64,000 nucleotides of DNA from Sediminibacterium goheungense (GCF_004361915.1 NZ_SNWP01000012.1:124001-188000); one strand, 5' to 3'; counted from the first letter of the stretch, positions 24,483-33,859 are shown. A program made the numbers and translations. The notes: generated from the letters alone by a model not told the origin.

Positions 24483-26174
24483 ATGACGACATTTGAAGCG
24501 TTAGGAATTGATGCGAGACTGGTACAGGCGACCGACGAGTTGGGGTATGTGAACCCAACACAGATTCAGGAACAGGCTATACCCATTCTGTTGAGTGGGA
24601 CGAAAGACTTTATTGGTCTGGCCCAAACCGGAACAGGTAAAACGGCTGCTTTTGGTTTACCACTCTTACATGTGATCGACGCAAAAGCAAAACATCCACA
24701 GGCACTCGTGGTATGTCCAACCCGTGAACTCTGTTTACAGATTGTAAAAGAGATTGAACTGTTTAAAAAATATGTGACCGGTGTTTCGGTAGTGGCAGTT
24801 TATGGAGGGGCATCTATTGGTTTACAAATACGTGACCTGAAAAGAGGTACACAGATTGTAGTGGCTACACCCGGTCGATTGATTGACCTGATTGAAAGAA
24901 AAGCGATTAACCTGGAAGAAATTAAGTATGTAGTACTCGATGAAGCAGATGAAATGCTGAACATGGGTTTTCAGGATGATATTGAGTTCATTCTGAAGAA
25001 CACACCTCAGCGTGAAAGCACCTGGTTATTCAGTGCTACCATGCCACCCGAAATCAGAAAGGTAAGCAAGCGTTACATGAAAGAGCCTGCTGAAGTAACC
25101 GTAGGAAAAGTGAATACGGCGAATAAGAGCATCGATCATCAGTTTTATGTAACCAGTTCACAACACCGCTATGAGACCCTGAAAAGAATCATCGATTTTA
25201 ACCCGGGTATCTATGGTATTATTTTTACCCGAACCAAAATTGATGCACAGGAGATTTCAGAACGCCTTACCCGTGAAGGTTATGATATTGATGCATTGCA
25301 CGGTGATCTTACACAGGGGCAACGTGATAAGGTAATGGGACAGTTCAGGGATAAAAGCCTGCAGCTACTCATAGCAACCGATGTGGCTGCACGTGGTATT
25401 GATGTGCAGGGAATTACCCACGTAATTAACTACGAATTGCCGGATGATGTGGAAGTGTACACACACAGAAGCGGAAGAACCGGAAGAGCGGGTAATGTAG
25501 GTATCTGTATTTCTATTGTACACAGCAAAGAAATGTACAAGCTGAAGCAGATTGAAAGAATCAACAATTCAAAATTTCATAAACTGGATATCCCGAGTGG
25601 TAAAGATGTGTGCCGTAAACAGTTTTTCCATTTCATGGATAAATTATTGTCGGCTGATATCAGCCATGGTGATTATGAAACCTATGTACCCATGCTGGCA
25701 GAGAAATTTGCCGATATCAGCAAGGAAGATGTGTTGAAGCGTGTGGCTGCCATGGAATTTGATCGTTTCCTCAAATATTATGAAAATGCGGAGGACCTCA
25801 ACTTCCGTGAAAGAGGCCGGAGAGAGCAAAGTGAATCTGCTGATCAGGGGCGTCGCAGAGATGCCGGAAAAGGCGATAACAGAAAAGAATACAAACGTGG
25901 TGGTGGGTATAGCCGCCTGTTTGTAAACCTCGGTACCAAAGATGGTTTTTATAAAGCCAGTTTTCTGCAGTTTGTGTTAGACATGAGTGATCTTAAGAAA
26001 GATGTGTTGGGTAAGATTGATATGAAAGACATGAACAGCTGGATTGAAATAGAAAAAGGCGCTGCCAACCAGATGATCCGTGCATTGGATGGAAAGAACT
26101 ACAAAGGAAGAAGAATCCGTATGAACGATGCAGATAGTGGAGGTGGCAGAAAGCCGAGAAGAGGGGAAGAATAA
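24483..26174 (+). CDS. DEAD-box RNA helicase
   Basis: The 563-residue ATP-dependent RNA helicase has the Q motif and AQTGTGKTAAF (Walker A), PTRELC, GGASIG, TPGRLIDL, VLDEADEML (motif II), FSATMP (motif III), ATDVAARGID and HRSGRTGRAG (motif VI). After a charged linker (about 440-480), the C-terminus contains a DbpA-type RNA-binding domain (RLFVNLGTKDGFY and on). CshA/DeaD-like: roles in ribosome assembly and mRNA turnover. It sits inside the aromatic cluster but has its own -7 box. The start at ATG 24483 is preferred. Confidence 0.93.
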   Translation: MTTFEALGIDARLVQATDELGYVNPTQIQEQAIPILLSGTKDFIGLAQTGTGKTAAFGLPLLHVIDAKAKHPQALVVCPTRELCLQIVKEIELFKKYVTGVSVVAVYGGASIGLQIRDLKRGTQIVVATPGRLIDLIERKAINLEEIKYVVLDEADEMLNMGFQDDIEFILKNTPQRESTWLFSATMPPEIRKVSKRYMKEPAEVTVGKVNTANKSIDHQFYVTSSQHRYETLKRIIDFNPGIYGIIFTRTKIDAQEISERLTREGYDIDALHGDLTQGQRDKVMGQFRDKSLQLLIATDVAARGIDVQGITHVINYELPDDVEVYTHRSGRTGRAGNVGICISIVHSKEMYKLKQIERINNSKFHKLDIPSGKDVCRKQFFHFMDKLLSADISHGDYETYVPMLAEKFADISKEDVLKRVAAMEFDRFLKYYENAEDLNFRERGRREQSESADQGRRRDAGKGDNRKEYKRGGGYSRLFVNLGTKDGFYKASFLQFVLDMSDLKKDVLGKIDMKDMNSWIEIEKGAANQMIRALDGKNYKGRRIRMNDADSGGGRKPRRGEE

Positions 26175-26177
26175 ATC

Positions 26178-26253
26178 TTTGATTTTTTGATTTTTGATTT
26201 GATGAATTAATAGTCGATCAAAAATCAAAAAATCAAAAAATCATAGATCAAAC
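26178..26253. repeat. inverted TTTGATT heptamer repeat
   Basis: Left arm 26178-26204 (TTTGATT units) and right arm 26216-26253 (AAAAATC/AAATCAA units) are near-complementary. The repeat starts 4 nt after the helicase stop and ends 7 nt before the DAHP synthase start. Confidence 0.75.
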
Positions 26254-26260
26254 ATTCATA

Positions 26261-27346
26261 ATGGAGCAAGCAATCGAACAAAAAACAGGAGTGGAGGCTT
26301 TGTTGCAGAAGCGTCCGCTGATCATCTCAGGCCCATGCAGTGCAGAGACTGAGGAGCAGGTAATTGAAACAGCCACCAGACTGGCGGCTACCGGTAAAGT
26401 AGATATTCTGCGTGCAGGTATCTGGAAACCACGTACACGTCCGGGTAGTTTTGAAGGTATCGGAACCAAGGGTTTACCCTGGTTACAACAGGCCAGAAAA
26501 GCTTCTGGCTTACCTGTGGCGGTGGAAGTAGCTACCGGTAAGCAGGTAGAAGATGCACTGCATTTTGATGTGGATGTTTTATGGATCGGTGCCCGTACAA
26601 CAGTAAACCCATTCAGTGTACAGGAAGTAGCGGATGCATTAAAGGGTGTAAAAGTGCCTGTCTTGATTAAGAACCCGATTAATCCCGATCTGGAACTCTG
26701 GATTGGTGCGGTGGAACGTGTAGCCAAATCGGGCATCGAAGATATCGGACTGATTCACCGTGGCTTTAGCTCCTATGGTAATACAGAATACCGCAATGCG
26801 CCCATGTGGCACCTTGCGATTGAAATGAAAAGACGTAACCCGGGTATGCTGCTGATCAATGATCCTTCGCATATCTGTGGTAGAAGAGATATACTGATGG
26901 ATGTGGCACAGAAAGCAATTGACCTCGACTTTGATGGGTTAATTATTGAGAGCCATATTGATCCGGATAATGCATGGAGCGATGCCAAGCAACAGGTAAC
27001 ACCTGAAAGACTGGGTGAAATGATTGGCTCGATCATCTGGCGTAAAGAAGACATCAGTTCCGAAGAACTGCATGCCGCCATGGAGAAAATGCGTCAGCAG
27101 ATTAACCAGTTGGATGATGAACTGTTGCAATTGCTCGGACAAAGAATGAAAGTGGCCGATAAGATTGGTCAGTACAAGAAAGATAACAATATCACCATCC
27201 TGCAAACCAATCGCTGGAATGCCATTCTCGACAGGGCCTTTGCGAAAGGAGATAAGCTGGGATTGAGCCGTGAGTTTATTACCAAGTATTTTGATGCCGT
27301 ACACATGGAAAGTATCAATCACCAGAATAAGATCATGAACGCTTAG
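26261..27346 (+). CDS. bifunctional DAHP synthase / chorismate mutase
   Basis: The N-terminal domain (about residues 1-265) is a KDO8P-synthase-like 3-deoxy-7-phosphoheptulonate synthase with SGPCSAET, GIWKPRTRPGSFEG, KNPINPD and NDPSHICGRRD. The C-terminal domain (about 270-361) is an AroQ-type chorismate mutase (MRQQINQLDDELLQLLGQRM ... IGQYKKDNNI). It thus catalyses the first shikimate step and the branch to prephenate, feeding PheA and TyrA encoded upstream. This fusion is well known in Bacteroidota, where the mutase domain also confers feedback control. Separated from aroB by 23 nt. Confidence 0.95.
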   Translation: MEQAIEQKTGVEALLQKRPLIISGPCSAETEEQVIETATRLAATGKVDILRAGIWKPRTRPGSFEGIGTKGLPWLQQARKASGLPVAVEVATGKQVEDALHFDVDVLWIGARTTVNPFSVQEVADALKGVKVPVLIKNPINPDLELWIGAVERVAKSGIEDIGLIHRGFSSYGNTEYRNAPMWHLAIEMKRRNPGMLLINDPSHICGRRDILMDVAQKAIDLDFDGLIIESHIDPDNAWSDAKQQVTPERLGEMIGSIIWRKEDISSEELHAAMEKMRQQINQLDDELLQLLGQRMKVADKIGQYKKDNNITILQTNRWNAILDRAFAKGDKLGLSREFITKYFDAVHMESINHQNKIMNA

Positions 27347-27369
27347 CAGATCAGGATTGATAGAATCGT

Positions 27370-28389
27370 ATGAAAAAAAGAAGTTTTCAGTTTTCATCGA
27401 AAACCGTACAGTATTATTTCGATGCCTCATTTGATCTGCTGGAGAAGATTGCAGGTAAAGAAAGAGCGGTACTGGTAACAGATGAACATGTTTTTGCCGC
27501 CCATAAAAAGAAATTCAAAGGCTGGAACACCATCGTATTAAAACCGGGGGAAGCATTTAAAGTGCAGCAAACGGTAGATGTACTGATTGACCAGTTGATT
27601 GATATGGGTGCCGACAGAAAAACCATACTGGTCGGTGTAGGTGGTGGTGTGATTACAGATATTACCGGTTATGTGGCAGGTATTTATATGCGTGGGATTG
27701 ACTTTGGTTTTGTACCCACCAGTTTACTCGCCATGGTAGATGCATCGAATGGTGGAAAGAACGGAATTGATGTAGGCGTGTATAAAAATATGGTAGGACT
27801 CATTCGTCAGCCTTCCTTTCTTTTGTACGATTACAGCCTGCTTTCTTCGCTACCGCTGGCTGAGTGGCAGAATGGTTTTGCAGAAATTATTAAACATGCC
27901 TGTATTAAAGATGCGGCAATGTTTAAGCTGTTACAGGAACAAAGCCTTCCCAAATTCAGAAAAGACAAACAACTGCTGGCGCAACTGGTGGAGCGAAATG
28001 TGCTGATTAAAACCAAAGTGGTATTGAATGATGAGTTTGAACAGGGTGAACGCAAGCTGCTCAATTTTGGTCATACACTCGGACATGCCATTGAAAATAT
28101 GTATGAGTTGAGTCATGGTCAGGCCATTAGTATTGGTATGACTTATGCCGCCATCATATCACAGCAATTGAAAGGCTTTAAGGAAGCAGATGCGGTAATG
28201 GCTCTGTTGAGTCGGTATGGCCTGCCTACACTGGCTGAATTTGATAAAAAGAAAGCCTTCAAAGTATTGCAGAAGGATAAGAAAAAAGACAGTGTAAGTA
28301 TTCACTATATACTGCTGGAAAAAACAGGAAAAGGTGTTGTACAGCCCCTGTTATTTGTGCAGCTCGAAGAAATTTTTAAACAGTTTTGA
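27370..28389 (+). CDS. aroB: 3-dehydroquinate synthase
   Basis: Second shikimate-pathway enzyme, NAD- and zinc-dependent. The 339-residue protein has the nucleotide-binding GVGGGVITDITGYVAG, the family block PTSLLAMVDASNGGKNGID, EIIKHACI, and the metal ligands in NFGHTLGHAIE. Length is slightly short for AroB (about 350) but complete. It lies between the DAHP synthase/mutase and aroA on the same strand. Confidence 0.95.
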   Translation: MKKRSFQFSSKTVQYYFDASFDLLEKIAGKERAVLVTDEHVFAAHKKKFKGWNTIVLKPGEAFKVQQTVDVLIDQLIDMGADRKTILVGVGGGVITDITGYVAGIYMRGIDFGFVPTSLLAMVDASNGGKNGIDVGVYKNMVGLIRQPSFLLYDYSLLSSLPLAEWQNGFAEIIKHACIKDAAMFKLLQEQSLPKFRKDKQLLAQLVERNVLIKTKVVLNDEFEQGERKLLNFGHTLGHAIENMYELSHGQAISIGMTYAAIISQQLKGFKEADAVMALLSRYGLPTLAEFDKKKAFKVLQKDKKKDSVSIHYILLEKTGKGVVQPLLFVQLEEIFKQF

Positions 28390-28431
28390 TGAATCCGTTA
28401 CTGCTCTTGCAGCAGTTTAGCTTAGTTGATT

Positions 28432-29724
28432 ATGCAGGTAACTATACAGCCATCCGTTATACAGGGAACCATCAGGGCCGCTGCTGGCAAAAGCAGTATG
28501 CAGCGGGCCTGTGCAGCTGCTTTATTGCGTAAGGGTAACACTCGTATTGTAAACCCCGGCAAGAGCAATGATGACCTCGCAGCATTGGATGTGATTCAAA
28601 AACTGGGTGCCCGTATTCAGTACGATGATCAGGGTGACCTGCTGATTGAATCGGCCGGTGTACAGCCGATGGATAAAACAATTAACTGTGGGGAAAGCGG
28701 ACTCGGTATCCGTATGTTTACGCCGATTGTGGCGTTGAGTCCGGAAGCATTGGTGATTCATGGTACCGGTAGCCTGGTTAACCGCCCCATGCATTTTTTT
28801 GATGAGATACTTCCCCAACTGGGTGTTCGTATTCAATCGAATGAAGGCAAAGTGCCCCTGCAAATTCAGGGCCCCCTTAGGCCTGCCAATATTGAGGTTG
28901 ACGGATCGCTCAGCTCTCAGTTTCTGACAGGTTTACTGATGTCTTTTGCCGCAGCCGGTGCCGACAATGTTACCATAACAGTAAAAGAACTCAAGAGCAA
29001 ACCCTATATAGACCTTACCCTGAAAGTGCTGGCAGATTTTGGATGGAAAGTGACACATGATCAGTATGAACAGTTTCATTTTCATGCAACAACTGTTGCG
29101 GATCATACAACCATGACCTATGCCGTGGAAGGCGACTGGAGTGGTGCAGCTTTTCTGCTGGTAGCTGGTGCTATTGCAGGTGGTATTACCGTAACAGGTC
29201 TGGATGTATTTTCTACCCAGGCCGATAAAGCCATTCTGCAGGCATTGATGGATTGCGGTTGCAGCCTCTCGGTGCAGGAAAAACAGATTGAAATAGCCCC
29301 GCTGCCTTTAAAAGCATTCCATTTTAATGCCACAGACTGCCCGGATCTCTTTCCGCCATTGGTGGCACTGGCAGCTTACTGTGAGGGTACTACCGTTATT
29401 GAAGGGGTGAGTAGGCTTTCACATAAAGAAAGTGACCGTGGGCTTACTTTACAGCAGGAGTTTGCTAAATTGGGTATTGAAATTGTGCTGCAGAACGATC
29501 TGATGCTGGTAAAAGGAGGAACAGGTGTAAAAGGAGCAAGGGTTCATTCCCGTCACGACCACCGTATTGCCATGGCCTGTGCGGTAGCAGCATTAAAAGC
29601 AGAAACTGCCGTAACCATTGAAGATGCCGATGCCATCAATAAATCATACCCCGATTTTTATGACCATCTGAAAAAGTTAGGGGCCGATCTTTCAATCGAC
29701 CTTCCTCTAACCCCTAATACCTAA
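28432..29724 (+). CDS. aroA: 3-phosphoshikimate 1-carboxyvinyltransferase (EPSP synthase)
   Basis: It adds enolpyruvyl from PEP to shikimate-3-phosphate. The 430-residue protein has the AAGKSSMQRACAAALL start block, GESGLGIRMFTPI, SSQFLTGLLM, and the C-terminal HDHRIAMACAVAAL motif. I chose ATG 28432 over a TTG 6 nt upstream. The last residues (LTPNT) and the stop are encoded by CCTAATC-type heptamers that fill the gap to aroC. Confidence 0.95.
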   Translation: MQVTIQPSVIQGTIRAAAGKSSMQRACAAALLRKGNTRIVNPGKSNDDLAALDVIQKLGARIQYDDQGDLLIESAGVQPMDKTINCGESGLGIRMFTPIVALSPEALVIHGTGSLVNRPMHFFDEILPQLGVRIQSNEGKVPLQIQGPLRPANIEVDGSLSSQFLTGLLMSFAAAGADNVTITVKELKSKPYIDLTLKVLADFGWKVTHDQYEQFHFHATTVADHTTMTYAVEGDWSGAAFLLVAGAIAGGITVTGLDVFSTQADKAILQALMDCGCSLSVQEKQIEIAPLPLKAFHFNATDCPDLFPPLVALAAYCEGTTVIEGVSRLSHKESDRGLTLQQEFAKLGIEIVLQNDLMLVKGGTGVKGARVHSRHDHRIAMACAVAALKAETAVTIEDADAINKSYPDFYDHLKKLGADLSIDLPLTPNT

Positions 29725-29747
29725 CACCTAATCCCTAATCCCTAAAC
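29707..29747. repeat. single-orientation CCTAATC heptamer array
   Basis: Five to six tandem units (CCTAATA, CCTAACA, CCTAATC, CCTAATC, CCTAAAC) span the 3' end of aroA and the gap to aroC. The aroA stop is within a unit. No inverted partner is present. Confidence 0.75.
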
Positions 29748-29756
29748 GCTACAATT

Positions 29757-30749
29757 TTGAACTCATTCGGACGCATATTCAGGATCCATATTTTTGGAGA
29801 GTCGCATGGCGATTGTGTAGGACTGGTAATCGATGGTTGTCCGGCAGGACTGCCACTTACGGTTGAGGAATTTCTGCCCGATCTGGAGAGAAGAAAAGGT
29901 GGGGTACAGAAAGGAACCACGCCACGCAAAGAGGATGATATTCCTATTTTTAAAACCGGCCTGTTCAATGGTAAAACTACGGGCGCGCCTTTAACCATAC
30001 TTTTTGAAAATAAGAATACCCGTAGCGGTGATTATGAAAAGCAACGTTCGGTACCAAGACCCGGACATGCCGACTTTACGGCACATGCAAAATATGGAGG
30101 GTATGAGGATTTCAGGGGTGGTGGACATTTTAGTGGCAGGCTCACCGTTTGTCTGGTAGCCGCAGGTGTTATTGCCAGGAAATTGATGCAGGCAGTGGAC
30201 ATCAGGGCTGAAATACTGGAGATCGGGGGTGAAAAGGACCTGGAAGCCGGGTTACAAAAAGCCATTGATCAGAAAGACAGTATTGGTGGTATTGTAGAAT
30301 GCAGGGCATCGGGGTTACCTGTAGGATTGGGAGAGCATTTTTTCGACTCGGTAGAATCGGTATTGTCGCATGCTGTTTTTTCCATTCCAGCCATCAAGGG
30401 TATTGAATTTGGGGCGGGTTTTGCAGCTGCGGGTATGTTTGGCACTGAGCACAACGATGCCATGATAGATGCCGCCGGAAAAACGGCTACCAATCATGCA
30501 GGTGGTGTTGTGGGAGGTATTACCAATGGTAATGAACTTGTTTTCAGGGTAGTAGTAAAGCCTACCTCGTCTACACCCAAAGAACAGCAGACCTGGAACT
30601 GGGATCATAATCAGGTAGAACCTTTCTCGGTAAAAGGCAGACACGATTTATGTATCGCCCTTCGCGTGCCTGTAGTGCTGGAATCGGTTACAGCATTGGT
30701 GCTGGCAGATTTAATGATGTTAGAGCAAAAAATAAATAAGATATTATAA
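29757..30749 (+). CDS. aroC: chorismate synthase
   Basis: Last shikimate step, EPSP to chorismate, FMN-dependent. The 330-residue protein starts NSFGRIFRIHIFGESHG, the family's N-terminal signature, and carries GGGHFSGRLTVCLVAAG and KGRHDLC near the C-terminus. It starts with TTG: no in-frame ATG or GTG precedes the signature, and the family begins exactly here. A TTG start may limit translation. Downstream end of the aro gene run; DUF952 follows after 24 nt. Confidence 0.94.
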   Translation: MNSFGRIFRIHIFGESHGDCVGLVIDGCPAGLPLTVEEFLPDLERRKGGVQKGTTPRKEDDIPIFKTGLFNGKTTGAPLTILFENKNTRSGDYEKQRSVPRPGHADFTAHAKYGGYEDFRGGGHFSGRLTVCLVAAGVIARKLMQAVDIRAEILEIGGEKDLEAGLQKAIDQKDSIGGIVECRASGLPVGLGEHFFDSVESVLSHAVFSIPAIKGIEFGAGFAAAGMFGTEHNDAMIDAAGKTATNHAGGVVGGITNGNELVFRVVVKPTSSTPKEQQTWNWDHNQVEPFSVKGRHDLCIALRVPVVLESVTALVLADLMMLEQKINKIL

Positions 30750-30773
30750 GTAGTTAATTTTCAAAATGATAGA

Positions 30774-31091
30774 ATGAATAGTCAGTCTGAATTTATATAC
30801 CATATCACAACAAAGGATCAGTGGGAGAGAGCGAAAGAATTGGGTGCTTATGAAGCCGATAGTCTGGCTACCGAAGGGTTTATTCACTGCAGTACGGAAG
30901 ACCAGGTGGCCGGGGTGCTGGATCGTTATTATAAGGGGCAGACCGGATTGGTGAAATTAACCATCGAGCGCAGTAAAATTGAGCGACCTTTGATTTTTGA
31001 ACTCGCAGGCTCCATTAATGAAGTATTCCCGCATATTCATGGCCCTCTGAACCTGGATGCCGTGGTAGATATAACCCCTGTTTTGTCATGA
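30774..31091 (+). CDS. DUF952 domain protein
   Basis: The 105-residue cytosolic protein shows the DUF952 pattern: YHITTKDQWERA near the start, the EGFIHCSTEDQV block (about residues 37-48) and EVFPHIHGPLNLDAV near the end. The histidines suggest a catalytic or ADP-ribose-related pocket (the family has been compared with ADP-ribosyl enzymes), but the function is unproven. Its stop overlaps the next start by 4 nt (ATGA), so the two are translationally coupled. Confidence 0.88.
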   Translation: MNSQSEFIYHITTKDQWERAKELGAYEADSLATEGFIHCSTEDQVAGVLDRYYKGQTGLVKLTIERSKIERPLIFELAGSINEVFPHIHGPLNLDAVVDITPVLS

Positions 31092-31393
31092 ACCATCCCC
31101 ATATTGTCAGTGCGGCCATTCAACTGGTGCCCGTAGAGGCCGGTAATAAGCATCCTTATGTGTGGATTGATGAAGTAATTGAAATTATTAAACAGGAAGG
31201 CTTATCCTGTGAAGTAGGTCCGTTCTCAACCTCTATAGATGCTGATTATAAATCTATTATGAGGGTTGTTGATAAAATTAATGTATATCTTTTGGCGAAA
31301 AACTGTCCCGAATGGCTGTTAAACGTGCAGATTCAGGTCCGGTCCGGTGGAGATATGAGTTCTGATGAAAAACTTGCCGGCCATAGGGGTTAA
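31088..31393 (+). CDS. MTH1187/YqgV family thiamine-binding protein
   Basis: The 101-residue ferredoxin-like protein fits the thiamine-binding family: SAAIQLVPVEAG at the start, a central VGPFSTSIDADYKSIMRVV, and a C-terminal VQIQVRSGGDMSSDEK. Members bind thiamine or related cofactors in the cytosol, exact role unclear. It overlaps DUF952 by 4 nt. It is followed by a 260-nt gap with no clear gene or repeat. Confidence 0.85.
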   Translation: MNHPHIVSAAIQLVPVEAGNKHPYVWIDEVIEIIKQEGLSCEVGPFSTSIDADYKSIMRVVDKINVYLLAKNCPEWLLNVQIQVRSGGDMSSDEKLAGHRG

Positions 31394-31651
31394 AACGGTT
31401 CGTTTCCCTGGGCTTTCTGCTTTTAAGCGTTTTATTAACTCTCCGCGCACTTTTTTATTTATTTCTTATTAAGTTATTGATAATCAATTTTATAATTTAT
31501 TTCAGGTAAATTTATTATTGAATTATTGGAGGAACTTTGGCATGGTGTTTGGGTAGTCGGGGCATAACAAGCTGTGCATATCCTTATTTGCATTTTCATG
31601 TGCCGATGAGTATTTTACCCTGTATAAGGGGGCCAGTGATAAAAGAACATC

Positions 31652-32200
31652 ATGAAAACCATTGTATACCTGATTGTCTTACTCGTTTTCCTCCTGCCTT
31701 CCGGGGCCAGGCTGGAACCATCGGGTATGCCCATGCTCAGGGATACCATTCCTTCAACTGATACCTTACCCATACTTAAGGCTGATAGCAGTTTACGGAT
31801 CGCCGATAGTCTGTTGATCACGGGTGATTCTCTCAGCTCATTTGATTCCTTTACGCTTGTAGGTAAACCTGTGAAGGGAATGGCCAGTTATTACAGTAAG
31901 AAATTTGAGGGTCGGAAAACGGCAACAGGTGCTATTTTCAGGCATTCGAAACTAACTGCTGCCAGTAATCAGTTTCCATTGAATTCAATGGTTAGGGTAA
32001 CCAATCTTAAAAATAACAAAAGCATCATCGTGTTGATCAATGACCGTATGCACAATAAAATGAAGAAAAAGGGCAGGGTGGTAGATCTCACCAGAAATGC
32101 GGCTAAAGAGCTTGATTTTGTAAAAACGGGTATCGCCCGGGTCATGGTGCAGGCGATCATTCCTTATACTAAAAAGCCGATGGGTATAAGTTCGGAATAA
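31652..32200 (+). CDS. RlpA-like double-psi beta-barrel protein
   Basis: The 182-residue exported protein has an N-terminal hydrophobic signal (about residues 4-18) and a Ser/Asp/Leu-rich linker. Then comes an RlpA domain (about 73-170): GMASYYSKKFEGRKTATG, LTAASNQFPLNSMVRVTN, VLINDRM and GRVVDLTRNAAKELDF. The Asp in IND and the conserved His region are as in septal-ring lytic transglycosylases; no SPOR domain is attached. Likely acts on peptidoglycan. It stands just upstream of the OmpA gene with a 72-nt gap. Confidence 0.88.
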   Translation: MKTIVYLIVLLVFLLPSGARLEPSGMPMLRDTIPSTDTLPILKADSSLRIADSLLITGDSLSSFDSFTLVGKPVKGMASYYSKKFEGRKTATGAIFRHSKLTAASNQFPLNSMVRVTNLKNNKSIIVLINDRMHNKMKKKGRVVDLTRNAAKELDFVKTGIARVMVQAIIPYTKKPMGISSE

Positions 32201-32241
32201 CTTAAACTTATCATAATTTTCGGAAAATCAGTTTCACCCTG

Positions 32242-32249
32242 TATTTTTG
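32242..32249 (+). promoter_or_regulatory. -7 box of the OmpA-family gene
   Basis: TATTTTTG fits TAnnTTTG; it lies 23 nt before ATG 32273 and overlaps an in-frame GTG, which it argues against as start. Confidence 0.5.
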
Positions 32250-32272
32250 TGACAATTAATAAAAACCTGTTT

Positions 32273-33637
32273 ATGAAGAAACTGCTTTTTTCTTTATTAG
32301 CCAGTGGTTTGGTTGTAACTGCTTTTGCACAAAATGCACCTGTCAGTTATAAAAAAAGACCCTCACTTGGTATCAACTTTGTGTTAAAAGATATGTACAC
32401 TTCTGATGCCATCGGCAGAAGTTCTATTTCTTCGGTTATTTCAAACAAACAGTGGACTCCCTTCAGTCAGCTGGATCCAGGATTGAGTGTACAGTATTTT
32501 CAGGGACTGAGTGAGTATGTAGATTTTCAGGCTACACTTACAGGTTCATTTGTAAAATATCCTTTTTACCGCAAGAGTGGCGTTAATCCAACTACCTCAA
32601 ACAAGTTTCTGGTGGAACTGGACGCTTCTGCGAATATTAAATTACTGACTGATAAATATGTGGTGGTTCCTTACCTGACTTTTGGTTTGGGTGCTTCTAT
32701 GTACAGCGGTACCTATTTTGCGGCCTATGCTCCTGCAGGTATGGGACTTCAGTTTAACCTGGGTCAGGAAACTTTCCTGCACACTCAGTTTGTGCATAGA
32801 TCAGCCATTTCTAACCTGGCTGTAAATAACCTGGCCTATTCTATCGGTATTGCTTCTCCATTGAAAGATAAAAAGGAACCTGTTCTTGTTACCCCTCCAC
32901 CAGCTCCGGAGCCTGTTGTTGAAAAAGATACAGACGGTGATGGTATTGTGGACAGCAAAGACAAATGTCCTACAGTAGCAGGTACCGCTAAATACAATGG
33001 TTGCCCTGTTCCTGATACAGATGGCGACGGCATCAACGACGAAAACGATAAATGCCCAACTGTAAAAGGCCTGGCGAAATATGATGGTTGTCCTGTTCCT
33101 GATACGGATAAAGATGGTATCAATGATGAAGAAGATAAATGTCCTACTGTAGCCGGTGTTGCGCGTTACCAGGGTTGTCCCGTTCCTGATACGGATAAAG
33201 ACGGTGTAAATGACGAAGAAGATAAATGTCCTACCGTACCAGGTGTTAAAGAAAACAATGGTTGTCCTGCTGTAAAAGAAGAAGTGGTGAAAAAAGTAGC
33301 TGCCAGTGCGAAGAATGTATTCTTTGTAACCGGAAGTGCGAAACTGCAAACCAAATCATATAAGGCACTGGATCAGGTTGTGGCTATTCTGAAAGAAGAT
33401 GCTGCCCTTAAACTGGATATTGAAGGTCATACCGATAATACCGGTAGCGATAAAATCAACGTTCCATTGAGCCAGAACCGTGCGAAAGCCGTTCATGATT
33501 ACATCGTTAGCAAAGGTATTGATGCATCAAGACTTTCATCTGAAGGTTATGGTTCTTCTAAACCTGTTGCTGATAATAAAACAGCTGCTGGCCGCTCACA
33601 GAACAGAAGAGTGGAAATGAAGCTGAAGTATTATTAA
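32273..33637 (+). CDS. OmpA family outer-membrane protein with calcium-binding repeats
   Basis: The 454-residue envelope protein has a signal peptide (ending VTAFAQ), an eight-strand-like barrel region (about 25-205), a proline linker (PPPAPEP), four thrombospondin type-3 repeats (DTDGDGIVDSKDKCPTVAG and three more, about 220-340), and a C-terminal OmpA peptidoglycan-binding domain (LDIEGHTDNTGSDKIN, LSQNRAKAV, GRSQNRRVEMKL). The Asp-rich repeats probably bind calcium. It likely anchors the outer membrane to the wall. A strong terminator follows at 33661. Confidence 0.93.
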   Translation: MKKLLFSLLASGLVVTAFAQNAPVSYKKRPSLGINFVLKDMYTSDAIGRSSISSVISNKQWTPFSQLDPGLSVQYFQGLSEYVDFQATLTGSFVKYPFYRKSGVNPTTSNKFLVELDASANIKLLTDKYVVVPYLTFGLGASMYSGTYFAAYAPAGMGLQFNLGQETFLHTQFVHRSAISNLAVNNLAYSIGIASPLKDKKEPVLVTPPPAPEPVVEKDTDGDGIVDSKDKCPTVAGTAKYNGCPVPDTDGDGINDENDKCPTVKGLAKYDGCPVPDTDKDGINDEEDKCPTVAGVARYQGCPVPDTDKDGVNDEEDKCPTVPGVKENNGCPAVKEEVVKKVAASAKNVFFVTGSAKLQTKSYKALDQVVAILKEDAALKLDIEGHTDNTGSDKINVPLSQNRAKAVHDYIVSKGIDASRLSSEGYGSSKPVADNKTAAGRSQNRRVEMKLKYY

Positions 33638-33660
33638 CCGAACCTTTCTATAAGATTTTT

Positions 33661-33692
33661 AAAAGCCCCGGATAAATATTCCGGGGCTTTTT
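33661..33692 (+). terminator. rho-independent terminator of the OmpA gene
   Basis: AAAAGCCCCGG pairs perfectly with CCGGGGCTTTT around a 9-nt AT loop, 23 nt after the stop. A/T ends make it potentially bidirectional. Confidence 0.9.
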
Positions 33693-33743
33693 AGTTATCA
33701 GGTTTGCCGGATTGTAAACAGTAGCTGAAAGAAACGTCTCTCA

Positions 33744-33826
33744 TTCTTCCCTTCTCCCTGCAAAAAAGCCTTGTAATGGGATGTGTACAAAACAGCAGAG
33801 ATATTTTTGCAGGGAGAAGGGAAGAA
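33744..33826. repeat. 83-bp element with perfect 23-bp inverted ends
   Basis: 33744-33766 (TTCTTCCCTTCTCCCTGCAA plus AAA) is the exact reverse complement of 33804-33826. A diverged relative lies at 47394-47475, with similar arms but an unrelated middle. Between convergent genes (OmpA and murB). Resembles a small MITE or a structured intergenic element; no target duplication was identified. Confidence 0.7.
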
Positions 33827-33859
33827 AGGGAGGATATATATTATCGGGGGGAAAGTGGA

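Noticed and set aside
32801..33349. 182-residue ORF antisense to the OmpA gene
   Set aside because: Arises from the repetitive Asp-rich repeats on the opposite strand.
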